Below, in pieces: positions 8,694-16,528 of a DNA stretch of 64,000 bases (the stretch's first letter is position 1; each line of letters opens with the position of its first letter). Origin of the DNA: Georgenia daeguensis. Lineage in GTDB: Bacteria > Actinomycetota > Actinomycetes > Actinomycetales > Actinomycetaceae. The position numbers and the translations under genes were made by a program. The stretch lies in the NCBI RefSeq assembly GCF_039537705.1, contig NZ_BAABBA010000006.1:1-64000 (forward strand), given 5' to 3'. The notes under the pieces are model-generated. The model did not search any database, had not been told where the DNA came from, and worked only from the letters and a program-made list of their open reading frames with translations.

Positions 8694-9455
8694 GTGGAGC
8701 CCTCGAGCGTGACGCTGGCCGTCGACTGCGGCGGCGGCGGCATCAAGGCCTCGGTGCTCGACGCCGCCGGCACCATGCACGCCCAGCCGGTGCGGGCCAC
8801 CACGCCGTACCCGCTGCCGCCGTCCCGGCTCGTCCGGACAATCGCCTCCCTGGCCGAGCAGCTCCCCCCGGCCGGACGGGTGACGGTCGGGATGCCGGGG
8901 ATGCTGCGCCACGGCGTCGTCATCCAGACCCCGCACTACATCACCAAGGCCGGCCCCCGCACGCGGGTGCTGCCCGAGCTCGAGCTGCACTGGTCCGGGT
9001 TCGACATGAAGGGCGCCGTCGAGCAGGAGCTCGGCATCCCGGCCCTCGTCCTCAACGACGCCGAGGTGCACGGCGCCGGCGCCATCACGGGCGCCGGGCT
9101 CGAGATGATCGTGACCCTGGGGACGGGGCTCGGGAACGCGGTCTTCGACGGCGGGGCGCTCGCCCCGCACGTGGAGCTCAGCCGCGGCCCGGTGAAGTGG
9201 GGCCTGACCTACGACGACTACGTCGGCGAGCACGAGCGGCTGCGGCTCGGCGACGCGATGTGGTCCCGGCGGGTCCGCAACGTCGTCGAGGCGCTGCGCC
9301 CGATGTACCTGTGGGACCGGCTCTACCTCGGCGGGGGCAACTCCCGCCGGATCACCCCTCAGGTGCTCTCCCGGCTCGGGGACGACGTCGTCATCGTGCC
9401 GAACTCGGCGGGCATCGTCGGCGGCGTGCGGGCCTGGGAGCTGCGGGTCCCGTAG
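8694..9455 (+). CDS. ROK-family sugar kinase, polyphosphate-glucokinase-like
   Basis: This is a 253-residue kinase of the ROK fold, probably phosphorylating glucose or a related sugar. The N-terminal phosphate loop is VDCGGGGIKAS (D11), the catalytic-base region is LNDAEVHG (N121, D122), and TLGTGLGNAVF (141-151) matches the TFGTGIGSALF motif of polyphosphate glucokinases. The cysteine-rich zinc motif of many ROK kinases is absent, as in PpgK. The GTG at 8694 is chosen because of the -10 box six bases upstream; an internal GTG at 8709 is possible. The gene runs 97 bp into the 3' end of the opposing hydrolase gene. Whether the phosphoryl donor is polyphosphate or ATP is not shown by sequence. 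Confidence 0.8.
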   Translation: MEPSSVTLAVDCGGGGIKASVLDAAGTMHAQPVRATTPYPLPPSRLVRTIASLAEQLPPAGRVTVGMPGMLRHGVVIQTPHYITKAGPRTRVLPELELHWSGFDMKGAVEQELGIPALVLNDAEVHGAGAITGAGLEMIVTLGTGLGNAVFDGGALAPHVELSRGPVKWGLTYDDYVGEHERLRLGDAMWSRRVRNVVEALRPMYLWDRLYLGGGNSRRITPQVLSRLGDDVVIVPNSAGIVGGVRAWELRVP

Positions 9456-10180
9456 GCGCCGTCGGCGGCGTCCGCCGTCACGCGGTCCACCAGCTCGAGC
9501 AGCACGCGGTTGAACGCCACCGGTCGCACCAGCGAGACCAGGTGGGTCCCGCGCGGGACCAGGACGAGGTGCCCCTCGCGCGCGGCCGCCACGAAGCGGC
9601 GCTCGTGCGCGCGGAAGTGGTCCCACCGTCCGTTGACGAACCAGACCGGGGCGTCGATGCGCGTGATGTCCGCGTAGGTGTCCACCCCCGCCATGCCGGC
9701 CAGGGCGGCGGACATGACCGACATCGTCATGCCCCCCGCGGCGAGGTCGGCACGGGCCTCCTCGGGCAGGAACCGGCGGACCATGAACGCGTTGACGCCC
9801 GCTCCGCCGTCGGGCAGCCGCCCGATCAGCGCGGCGAGACGGCGGTAGGCGGCCAGTCCGGGGCCGGCGGGCTGGGTGCAGCAGGAGGCGGCCAGGATCG
9901 CCGCGGGCCGCTGGGGCGTGCGGGCCGCCCAGTGCAGGACGAGGTAACCGCCGAGGGACAGCCCGGCGACGACGACGGGCCCGTCGACGCGGGCCACGGC
10001 CCTCTCGATGGTCTCGACCGCGGCCGGCACGGTGAAGTCCTCCGCCGCGCGCGTGCCGTGGCCGGGCAGGTCCGGCGCGACGGCGGGAACGCCTGCCGCC
10101 TCCAGCGCGGCGAGCTGGCGCAGCCACATGCTGCGGGAGGCACGGATGCCGTGCACCAGCACGACCGTGGGGACGCTCAC
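9359..10180 (-). CDS. Alpha/beta hydrolase
   Basis: A 273-residue cytosolic alpha/beta-hydrolase-fold protein of unknown substrate. The oxyanion HG is at residues 10-11 (LVHGIR). The triad reads S75 in GLSLGG, D187 in GRWDHF and H213 in GTHLVS. The last 35 or so residues (rich in Ser, Thr and Pro) lie opposite the ROK kinase 3' end and are probably a non-conserved tail created by the first available stop. The start is GTG at 10178-10180, with TAGCCT exactly six bases upstream and no Shine-Dalgarno sequence. It follows the rplQ terminator on the same strand. Confidence 0.82.
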   Translation of the reverse strand: MSVPTVVLVHGIRASRSMWLRQLAALEAAGVPAVAPDLPGHGTRAAEDFTVPAAVETIERAVARVDGPVVVAGLSLGGYLVLHWAARTPQRPAAILAASCCTQPAGPGLAAYRRLAALIGRLPDGGAGVNAFMVRRFLPEEARADLAAGGMTMSVMSAALAGMAGVDTYADITRIDAPVWFVNGRWDHFRAHERRFVAAAREGHLVLVPRGTHLVSLVRPVAFNRVLLELVDRVTADAADGAYGTRSSQARTPPTMPAEFGTMTTSSPSREST

Positions 10181-10186
10181 CCACCC

Positions 10187-10192
10187 AGGCTA
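10187..10192 (-). promoter_or_regulatory. Candidate -10 box for a leaderless hydrolase mRNA
   Basis: Minus-strand TAGCCT occupies -12 to -7 relative to the GTG start at 10180. No clear -35 element was found. Confidence 0.5.
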
Positions 10193-10254
10193 GATGCCGA
10201 GCCGTCCCCCTTCCGCCAGACGTGGCGGTCTCACGTGGTGGCGCCGGGGACGCA

Positions 10255-10289
10255 CGAGGGGCCCGGACCGTGACGGTCCGGGCCCCTCG
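10255..10289 (-). terminator. Terminator hairpin after rplQ
   Basis: A perfect 16-bp stem (10255-10270 with 10274-10289) closed by TGA lies 40 bases downstream of the rplQ stop. There is no U-rich tail, as is common for actinobacterial terminators. It closes the alpha operon and separates it from the hydrolase gene. Confidence 0.75.
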
Positions 10290-10328
10290 GGGCGGGCGCG
10301 ACGCGACGGCGTCAGGCCCGCGGGTGAC

Positions 10329-10976
10329 TCACTTGCGCGGGTCGACCGGGCCCTTGGCCTGGCCGGCCTCGGCCTCGGTGGCCTCGGCGTCGGCGGCCTG
10401 CGCGGCCTTCTCGGCGTCGGCCTGCTGCGCCTCGACGGTCGCCTCGGCCTCGACGGCCTCGGTGGCCGACCCCTGCTCGGCCGGCGCCTCGGCCTCGACG
10501 GCCGCGGCGGTGGTCTCGGCGACCTGCTCCTCGGCGGGGGCCTCGGCGGTCGGCGCGGCCGTGGCGGCGCGGGCGGTGGCCTTCTCGGCCTCGCGCACGG
10601 TGGCCTGCTTCGGGCTGACCGGCTCGAGCACGAGCTCGATGACCGCCATGGGGGCGTTGTCGCCCTTGCGGGGGGCCACCTTCGTGATGCGGGTGTAGCC
10701 GCCGTTGCGCTCGGCGAACTTCGGCGCGGTCTGCTCGAAGAGCTCGGCGACGATGTCCTTGCGGCGCACGGTCGTCATGACCTTCCGGCGGGCGTGCAGG
10801 TCACCGCGCTTGGCCAGCGTGATGAGCTTCTCCGCCACGGGCTGCAGGCGCTTGGCGCGGTGCTCGGTGGTGGTGATCCTCTTGTGCTCGAACAGCGCGG
10901 TGGCCAGGTTGGCCAGCATGAGCCGCTCGTGCGCAGCGCTGCCACCCAGACGGGGTCCCTTGGCAGGGGTAGGCAT
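10329..10976 (-). CDS. rplQ: 50S ribosomal protein L17 with long C-terminal tail
   Basis: L17 binds 23S rRNA near the peptide exit side of the large subunit. The core (about residues 1-120, MPTPAKGPRLGGSAAHERL onward) is standard. It is followed by roughly 90 residues almost wholly of Ala, Glu, Thr, Val and Gln, giving 215 residues against about 120-130 in E. coli. Such tails occur in other actinobacteria and look disordered and acidic. The ATG at 10974-10976 has AGGAGA upstream. It is the last gene of the rpsM-rpsK-rpoA-rplQ unit. Confidence 0.95.
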   Translation of the reverse strand: MPTPAKGPRLGGSAAHERLMLANLATALFEHKRITTTEHRAKRLQPVAEKLITLAKRGDLHARRKVMTTVRRKDIVAELFEQTAPKFAERNGGYTRITKVAPRKGDNAPMAVIELVLEPVSPKQATVREAEKATARAATAAPTAEAPAEEQVAETTAAAVEAEAPAEQGSATEAVEAEATVEAQQADAEKAAQAADAEATEAEAGQAKGPVDPRK

Positions 10977-11010
10977 TGTTGTCTCCTAGTAGATGTGTCG
11001 GGTGAGCAGG

Positions 11011-12036
11011 TCAGCTGGGCTGCTCGTCGCTGAACTGGATGTCGCCGTAGGCCTCGTCCTCTTCCTCGTCGCCCGCGTGCGCGGAGAGGTCGAAGTCGGC
11101 GGGGCTGTCCTTCAGGCCGAGGCCGAGACCGGCGAGCTTCTCCTTGATCTCGCCGATCGACTTGGCACCGAAGTTGCGGATGTCGAGCAGGTCGGCCTCC
11201 GAGCGGGCGACGAGCTCGCCCACCGTGTGGATGCCCTCGCGCTTGAGGCAGTTGTACGAGCGCGACAGCAGGCCGAGGTCCTCGATCGGCAGCGCCAGGT
11301 CCTGGGCGAGCGCGGCGTCGGTCGGCGACGGGCCGATCTCGATGCCCTCCGCCTCGACGTTGAGCTCGCGGGCCAGGCCGAACAGCTCCACGAGGGTCTT
11401 GCCGGCGGACGCGAGCGCGTCGCGCGGAGCGATCGCGTTCTTGGTCTCGACGTCGACGATCAGCTTGTCGAAGTCGGTGCGCTGCTCGACGCGGGTGGCC
11501 TCGACCTTGTACGTGACCTTCAGGACCGGCGAGTAGATCGAGTCGACCGGGATGCGGCCGATCTCGGAGTCCGCGCTCTTGTTCTGCACCGCGGAGACGT
11601 AGCCGCGGCCGCGCTCGACCGTGAGCTCGATCTCCAGCTTGCCCTTGGAGTTGATCGTCGCGATGTGCAGGTCGGGGTTGTGCACCTCGACACCGGCCGG
11701 CGGGGTGATGTCCCCCGCGGTCACGACGCCCGGGCCCTGCTTGCGCAGGTACATCACGACGGGCTCGTCGTTCTCCGAGGAGACGACGATGTTCTTGATG
11801 TTCAGGATGATCTCGGTGACGTCTTCCTTGACACCGGGAACGGTCGAGAACTCGTGGAGCACGCCGTCGATGCGGATGGAGGTCACGGCGGCACCCGGGA
11901 TGGAGGAGAGCAGGGTGCGACGCAGCGAGTTGCCGAGGGTGTAGCCGAAACCGGGCTCGAGGGGCTCGAGGACGAACCGCGAGCGGTAGTCGGAGACGAC
12001 CTCTTCGGTCAGTGCGGGGCGCTGTGCGATGAGCAC
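11011..12036 (-). CDS. rpoA: RNA polymerase alpha subunit
   Basis: The alpha subunit dimerises to nucleate RNA polymerase and contacts regulators and UP elements through its C-terminal domain. The 341-residue protein has the N-terminal dimerisation domain (family motif EPLEPGFGYTLGNSLRRTLL, about residues 26-45). The C-terminal helix-hairpin domain includes NCLKREGIHTVGEL, followed by an acidic tail. The start is GTG at 12034-12036 with AAGGAAA upstream. rpsD, which lies between rpsK and rpoA in some bacteria, is not here; the space holds a strong hairpin instead. Confidence 0.97.
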   Translation of the reverse strand: MLIAQRPALTEEVVSDYRSRFVLEPLEPGFGYTLGNSLRRTLLSSIPGAAVTSIRIDGVLHEFSTVPGVKEDVTEIILNIKNIVVSSENDEPVVMYLRKQGPGVVTAGDITPPAGVEVHNPDLHIATINSKGKLEIELTVERGRGYVSAVQNKSADSEIGRIPVDSIYSPVLKVTYKVEATRVEQRTDFDKLIVDVETKNAIAPRDALASAGKTLVELFGLARELNVEAEGIEIGPSPTDAALAQDLALPIEDLGLLSRSYNCLKREGIHTVGELVARSEADLLDIRNFGAKSIGEIKEKLAGLGLGLKDSPADFDLSAHAGDEEEDEAYGDIQFSDEQPS

Positions 12037-12127
12037 TTGGGGTTTCCTTTCAGCCGACGTCCGCTATATGACGTCTGGGCGAGGACCTGCCGACATCGGT
12101 CCGTCCGGCAGGGGTGGTGCTGGGGTC

Positions 12128-12170
12128 ATGCAGCGGGGTGCGCACGCATCGCGCGCGCACCCCGCTGCAT
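12128..12170 (-). terminator. Strong hairpin between rpsK and rpoA
   Basis: A perfect 16-bp stem (12128-12143 with 12155-12170) with an 11-base loop begins 12 bases after the rpsK stop. It should cause termination or attenuation between rpsK and rpoA unless transcription is protected. A weak TATAGC hexamer on the minus strand (12063-12068) could restart transcription before rpoA. Confidence 0.6.
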
Positions 12171-12181
12171 GGACTTCTCCG

Positions 12182-12589
12182 TCAGACGCGGCGACGCTTC
12201 GGCGGACGGCAGCCGTTGTGCGCCTGGGGCGTGACGTCCTGGATCGAGCCGACCTCGAGGCCGGTGGCCTGGAGGGAGCGGATCGCGGTCTCGCGGCCGG
12301 AGCCGGGACCCTTGACGAACACGTCGACCTTCTTCATGCCGTGCTCCTGGGCGCGACGCGCGGCGGCCTCGGCGGCCAGCTGCGCGGCGAACGGCGTCGA
12401 CTTGCGCGAGCCCTTGAAGCCCACCTGGCCCGAGGACGCCCAGGCGATCACGGCGCCGGTCGGGTCGGTGATGGAGACGATGGTGTTGTTGAAGGTGCTC
12501 TTGATGTAGGCGTGGCCGTGGGAGACGTTCTTCCGCTCCTTGCGGCGCGGCTTGCGGGCCGCGGTCGCCGTACGGGTCTTGGGGGGCAT
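12182..12589 (-). CDS. rpsK: 30S ribosomal protein S11
   Basis: S11 sits on the platform of the small subunit and contacts mRNA near the E site. The 135-residue protein shows a basic N-terminus (KTRTATAARKPRRKERKNV), the core HAYIKSTFNNTIVSITD, and the conserved C-terminus NGCRPPKRRRV. The ATG is at 12587-12589. It lies between rpsM and rpoA as in other actinobacteria that lack rpsD here. Confidence 0.97.
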   Translation of the reverse strand: MPPKTRTATAARKPRRKERKNVSHGHAYIKSTFNNTIVSITDPTGAVIAWASSGQVGFKGSRKSTPFAAQLAAEAAARRAQEHGMKKVDVFVKGPGSGRETAIRSLQATGLEVGSIQDVTPQAHNGCRPPKRRRV

Positions 12590-12658
12590 AGAGGGTTCCT
12601 ACTCCTGGGGTGAGGTCGTCGGACCGGTCCGCGCCGGGCTCGGCGCGGTCACGGACTG

Positions 12659-13039
12659 CTACTTCTTGCCGGCCTTCTTCTTGCCGGCGACGGTGCGCTT
12701 GGGGCCCTTGCGGGTACGCGCGTTGGTCTTGGTGCGCTGGCCGTGGACCGGGAGGCCACGACGGTGGCGCAGGCCCTGGTAGCAGCCGATCTCCACCTTG
12801 CGGCGGATGTCCGCGGCGACCTCGCGGCGGAGGTCACCCTCGACCTTGAAGTTGCCCTCGATGTAGTCACGCAGCGCGACGAGGTCCGCGTCCGTCATGT
12901 CCTTGACGCGCAGGTCCGGGCTGATCCCGGTCGCTGCGAGCGCCTCGGACGCACGGGTACGGCCGACGCCGTAGATGTAGGTGAGCGCGATCTCGAGCCG
13001 CTTCTCGCGGGGGAGGTCGACGCCGGAAAGACGTGCCAA
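12659..13039 (-). CDS. rpsM: 30S ribosomal protein S13
   Basis: S13 is in the head of the small subunit and contacts P-site tRNA and 23S rRNA. The start is taken as TTG at 13037-13039, because AGGAGT lies five bases upstream and because the product then begins (M)ARLSGVDLPREK, the family N-terminus (126 residues). The longer frame from 13078 adds residues unlike S13. The C-terminus ends in a lysine-rich extension after TKTNARTRKGPKR. Confidence 0.95.
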   Translation of the reverse strand: MARLSGVDLPREKRLEIALTYIYGVGRTRASEALAATGISPDLRVKDMTDADLVALRDYIEGNFKVEGDLRREVAADIRRKVEIGCYQGLRHRRGLPVHGQRTKTNARTRKGPKRTVAGKKKAGKK

Positions 13040-13185
13040 CTTTGACTCCTGTTGTGGGTCGGAGGTCTTCCGCACCACCCTCCCGCCGGTTGCGGGCCCC
13101 GGCCTCCGAGCCGAGGGTTGCGCCGCCGTGACCGGCGGTGCTGGTGGTACGTGGTGCCGGGGCGCTGCTCCCGGCGGTCAGGGCC

Positions 13186-13299
13186 TCAGCCCTGGCGCTG
13201 CTTGTGACGCAGGTTGGTGCAGATGACCATGACGCGGCCGTGCCGACGGATCACCTTGCAGTTGTCGCAGATCTTCTTGACGCTGGGCTTGACCTTCAT
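13186..13299 (-). CDS. rpmJ: 50S ribosomal protein L36, zinc-binding form
   Basis: L36 is a 37-residue zinc-ribbon protein that stabilises 23S rRNA under the L7/L12 stalk base. The frame from ATG 13297-13299 reads MKVKPSVKKICDNCKVIRR and ends NLRHKQRQG. C11, C14, C27 and H32 form the complete zinc site (C+ type). AGGAAC-like sequence precedes the start. Genome callers often miss it because of its size. It lies between infA and rpsM, its usual place. Confidence 0.96.
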   Translation of the reverse strand: MKVKPSVKKICDNCKVIRRHGRVMVICTNLRHKQRQG

Positions 13300-13360
13300 G
13301 TGTTCCTCCGCCGCCGCGCACGCCGGACCCAGGTCCGCCGACGGCGTTCGATCGTGGTGG

Positions 13361-13582
13361 TTACTTGTAGCGGTAGACGATGCGACCCCGGGTGAGGTCG
13401 TACGGGCTCAGCTCGACGACCACCCGGTCCTCAGGGAGGATCCGGATGTAGTGCTGGCGCATCTTGCCCGAGATGTGGGCGAGGACCTTGTGCCCGTTGC
13501 TCAGTTCCACGCGGAACATCGCGTTGGGAAGAGCCTCGACCACGCTGCCCTCGATCTCGATGACGCCGTCCTTCTTCGCCAT
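13361..13582 (-). CDS. infA: Translation initiation factor IF-1
   Basis: IF-1 occupies the A site during initiation. The 73-residue OB-fold protein begins MAKKDGVIEIEGSVVEALPN and ends LTRGRIVYRYK, with the RNA-binding HKVLAHISGKMR in the middle. The ATG at 13580-13582 has GGGAG upstream. It heads the infA-rpmJ-rpsM-rpsK unit, with its own candidate promoter about 90 bases upstream. Confidence 0.97.
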   Translation of the reverse strand: MAKKDGVIEIEGSVVEALPNAMFRVELSNGHKVLAHISGKMRQHYIRILPEDRVVVELSPYDLTRGRIVYRYK

Positions 13583-13673
13583 TACTCCCGCTCACGTTGA
13601 TGACTGAAACCTGGTGATGGCTCATCGTGCTGCCGCGCACGCGCGACGAAGGTGAAGCCATGCCCAGCGGTCC

Positions 13674-13702
13674 ATCCTACGGCATGACGCCGCACTGTGG
13701 AA
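13674..13702 (-). promoter_or_regulatory. Candidate infA promoter
   Basis: On the minus strand, TTCCAC (13697-13702) and TAGGAT (13674-13679) are 17 bases apart, predicting a start near 13667 and an 85-base leader before infA. The same TAGGAT -10 is seen before tuf. Confidence 0.5.
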
Positions 13703-13711
13703 CCGGGCCCG

Positions 13712-13729
13712 CGGTGACGGCCGTCACCG
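13712..13729. promoter_or_regulatory. Perfect 18-bp palindrome upstream of infA promoter
   Basis: CGGTGACGGCCGTCACCG is an uninterrupted dyad nine bases upstream of the candidate infA -35 box, a place suited to an activator or repressor dimer. The gap 13583-14067 otherwise holds the promoter and one hairpin and has no credible gene. Confidence 0.4.
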
Positions 13730-13759
13730 GCCTCGCTGGCCCTGTCCGGGCGCACGAGA

Positions 13760-13798
13760 GCGGGGCCGCCCATCCCGGGGGAAGGTGGGCGACCCCGC
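13760..13798 (-). terminator. Possible terminator downstream of the LuxR pair
   Basis: A 13-bp stem with one mismatch (13760-13772 with 13786-13798) sits 270 bases after the stop of the 14068 LuxR gene and before the infA promoter, so it could insulate infA from LuxR transcription. There is no U tail. Confidence 0.4.
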
Positions 13799-14067
13799 CG
13801 TCTCGAGCGGTCAGGCGGGGTGGCGCGGCGCCGTTGCCGCACCACCGCCGTCGACCTCGGCCCCGGCTGTGCCGCCGGAGCCTGGGTCCAGAACACATCG
13901 AATGTCCGGCATTGTCAGCGAGACCGGGAGGGGATGGAGGGATGAAAAGCCGCCCTCACCCTCCGTAGGCGCGCCACCGCCATGGGTGACCGACCGGGGA
14001 CGACGGCGCACCGCCGTGACGAGGACGGACGACGGCGCACCCGGAGCGACCAGGCCGGACCGCGCGC

Positions 14068-16527
14068 TCATTCCTGGGGCGGGAGGAGCCCCAGGAGCCG
14101 GCCGCGCTCGAGCGCCTCGGCACGGGAGTGGACGCCCAGCTTGCGGTAGATGCTCCGCACCTGCGTCTTGACCGTGCTCTCCGAGACGAACAGCCGGCGG
14201 GCCATGATCGGCACCGGACGGCCGGTGGCGAGCTCGCGGAGCACGTGGATCTCCCGCCCGCTCAGCGGTTCCACCCGCACGGCCTCCGGGAACGGCCCCG
14301 CCACGGCGGCCTGGTCCAGCTTCTCCAGCAGCGCACGGCTGTTGGGCAGACCCGCGGCAACGTTCTCCAGGTCCGCCCGGGGCACGAGCAGGAAAGGGCG
14401 CAGCATCCCCGTGCGTTCCACGATGCGGGTGGCAAGGTGCATGGCCTCCTGGGCGAGCGCCCGCTGGCCGGTCCGGTGCGCGGCGACCGTGCGGACGAGG
14501 CTGAGCTTGAGCGCCACCCGCGGCCGCACCGGGGCGACCGTGGGGGCGTCCTTGGTGACGTCCAGGGCGAGCTGGTCGTCCCCGGAGTAGAGCGCGAGCC
14601 GCGCCAGCGCCGCGCGGAGCAGACCGCTCTCCCAGCGCCTCGGCCCCGCCTGGACGCCGATCTCCCGCGCCCGGGCGAGCTGGTCCGTGGCGATGCACAG
14701 GTCGATGAGCGCGGCCGCGAGCATGGACTCCCCCAGCCAGGTGCTGGGACGGTGCCGGTTGCGGTCCCGGTACTGCTCGACGTCGCCGAGCACCTCCGCC
14801 GGGTTGCCCAGGTGGAGGGACCGGTTCACCCACACGTAGACGATGAGGGTCTCGAGCCACTGGTGAGCCTCGGGCAGGTCGGGCGGCTCGGCGGGCAGGT
14901 CGACGTCCGCGAGCCGGTCGAGCTGCAGGAAGCCGGGCACCACGATGCGCGCCACCGTCTCCAGCGGCCCGGGCGGCGGGTCCGGCCGGGCCTGCACCCA
15001 GTCCATCCAGTGGTCCGCGGCGTCGAGGTGGCCGAGCAGGGCGGTCGTCAGCGCGACCCCGGCGCCGGCCTCCCGCACGAGGGTGTGCTCCTCCTGCGTC
15101 CCGCGCCGCACGGCGTCGTAGCAGGCGAAGGAGGCGCCGAGGACGTCGGCCTCGCCGAGCAGCACGTGGGCGAGCTCCAGCATGGTGCGGGCGACGCCGG
15201 GCTCGTCGGCCTCGTCGTGGGCGATGGCCAGGGTGCTGCTGCCCGGGGCGATCACGGGCAGGTCGGACTGGACCGCCTCGAGGAACCACCGGGGCAGCTC
15301 ACGCGGGGCCACGTGGTCGCGCAGCGCGATCATGGTCGGGGTGGCCGCCAGCGTCTCGGGCTGCAGGTGGGTCAGGGCCTCGCGCAGCTTGTCGCGGTCC
15401 GCGGCGAGCAGCTGTGGCCAGGACTCCTCCACCACCTCGGCCAGGAGCGGGGCGTCCTGGGAGCGGACCGCGTGCTCCAGAGCCTGGGTCATCCGCCCCG
15501 CCGCGCGACACAGTCGTGCGACGTCGGCGTTGAGCCGCCAGTACCTCGCAGGGTCGTCCTCGCGCAGGAGCAGGTTCGCGGCGTCGCGGAGGATGGTCGG
15601 GTACGCGAACTCCCCCTCGCCTCGCGTCACCAGCAGCCCGGCGCGCCGCATCCGCACGAGGATCTGCTCGGTCGCCTCGATGTTCTCCGCGCCCACGAGC
15701 TGCTCGGCGAGCTCGGGGGTGAAGGACTCCGGCACGGCCAGCGAGGTCAGCGCCGCGTCCACCCCGTCGACCGCGAGGTCCTGGAGCACGATGCGCAGGT
15801 AGTCGGCGATCGAGAAGAGGTCGACGACGGGCTCGCCGTCGTCCGTGAAGCTCGCCGTCAGCAGCGCCACCCTCAGCAGGCCCGGCCACCCGGCCAGCCC
15901 GGCGCACAGCTCCTCGGCGGCCTTCTCCGTCACCGGCACGCCGAGCTCCTCGCCGAGCTGGCGGGTCTGCTCCCCCGTCAGGACGAAGTCGCCGGCCTGG
16001 AGCACCACCGCCTCGGGCGCGATCGCGCGGGCGAGGGCCACCACCGGCCGCACGGTGCGGGTGAGCAGCACGATGTGGAGGTTCGCGTGCCGCTGGGCGA
16101 GCTCCACCAGCTCCTCGTCCACGGTCTCGTCGACGACCCGCTCGAAGCTGTCCACCACGATCACGAGGTGGCGGAACCGCTCCTGGGCCGCGCGGCCGAC
16201 GTCGCGGCCGTCCAGCACCGGGCCGGGGTCGTCGTAGCCCGCCCGGACGACGGAGTCGCGCACCTCGGCCCAGAACTCCTCGCGTGCGACGGCGCGGGGC
16301 GGCAGCCCCACCCACACCAGGTCGTGGTCGGGCAGGTCGGGGCGGCGCAGCCAGGCCGAGGCCGTCGTGGTCTTGCCGTAGCCGCGCGGGGCCTGGAGGA
16401 CGACCAGCGGCGGAAGGACCTCGAGCGCGCGCTCCACCGTCGGCGACGGCGTGAACGCCGCGGGCACGCGTGGCAGCCCCTGGCCGTCCCCCCGGTGCTG
16501 ATCGCTGCGGTGGGACGGCCGGCTCAT
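14068..16527 (-). CDS. LuxR-family regulator with MalT-like STAND ATPase (second of a tandem pair)
   Basis: An 819-residue transcription regulator of the large LuxR (LAL/MalT-like) type. An N-terminal NTPase with Walker A APRGYGKTT (residues 46-54) and a probable Walker B in LVIVVDSFERV is followed by a long helical-repeat region. A C-terminal LuxR helix-turn-helix ends the protein (LSGREIHVLRELATG ... VSESTVKTQVRSIYRKLGV). The ATG at 16525-16527 is one base after the stop of the upstream paralogue. A longer in-frame start at 16593 would overlap it and is less likely. The inducer is unknown. Its place between map and infA, inside the ribosomal superoperon, is unusual. Confidence 0.9.
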   Translation of the reverse strand: MSRPSHRSDQHRGDGQGLPRVPAAFTPSPTVERALEVLPPLVVLQAPRGYGKTTTASAWLRRPDLPDHDLVWVGLPPRAVAREEFWAEVRDSVVRAGYDDPGPVLDGRDVGRAAQERFRHLVIVVDSFERVVDETVDEELVELAQRHANLHIVLLTRTVRPVVALARAIAPEAVVLQAGDFVLTGEQTRQLGEELGVPVTEKAAEELCAGLAGWPGLLRVALLTASFTDDGEPVVDLFSIADYLRIVLQDLAVDGVDAALTSLAVPESFTPELAEQLVGAENIEATEQILVRMRRAGLLVTRGEGEFAYPTILRDAANLLLREDDPARYWRLNADVARLCRAAGRMTQALEHAVRSQDAPLLAEVVEESWPQLLAADRDKLREALTHLQPETLAATPTMIALRDHVAPRELPRWFLEAVQSDLPVIAPGSSTLAIAHDEADEPGVARTMLELAHVLLGEADVLGASFACYDAVRRGTQEEHTLVREAGAGVALTTALLGHLDAADHWMDWVQARPDPPPGPLETVARIVVPGFLQLDRLADVDLPAEPPDLPEAHQWLETLIVYVWVNRSLHLGNPAEVLGDVEQYRDRNRHRPSTWLGESMLAAALIDLCIATDQLARAREIGVQAGPRRWESGLLRAALARLALYSGDDQLALDVTKDAPTVAPVRPRVALKLSLVRTVAAHRTGQRALAQEAMHLATRIVERTGMLRPFLLVPRADLENVAAGLPNSRALLEKLDQAAVAGPFPEAVRVEPLSGREIHVLRELATGRPVPIMARRLFVSESTVKTQVRSIYRKLGVHSRAEALERGRLLGLLPPQE

Positions 16528-16528
16528 C

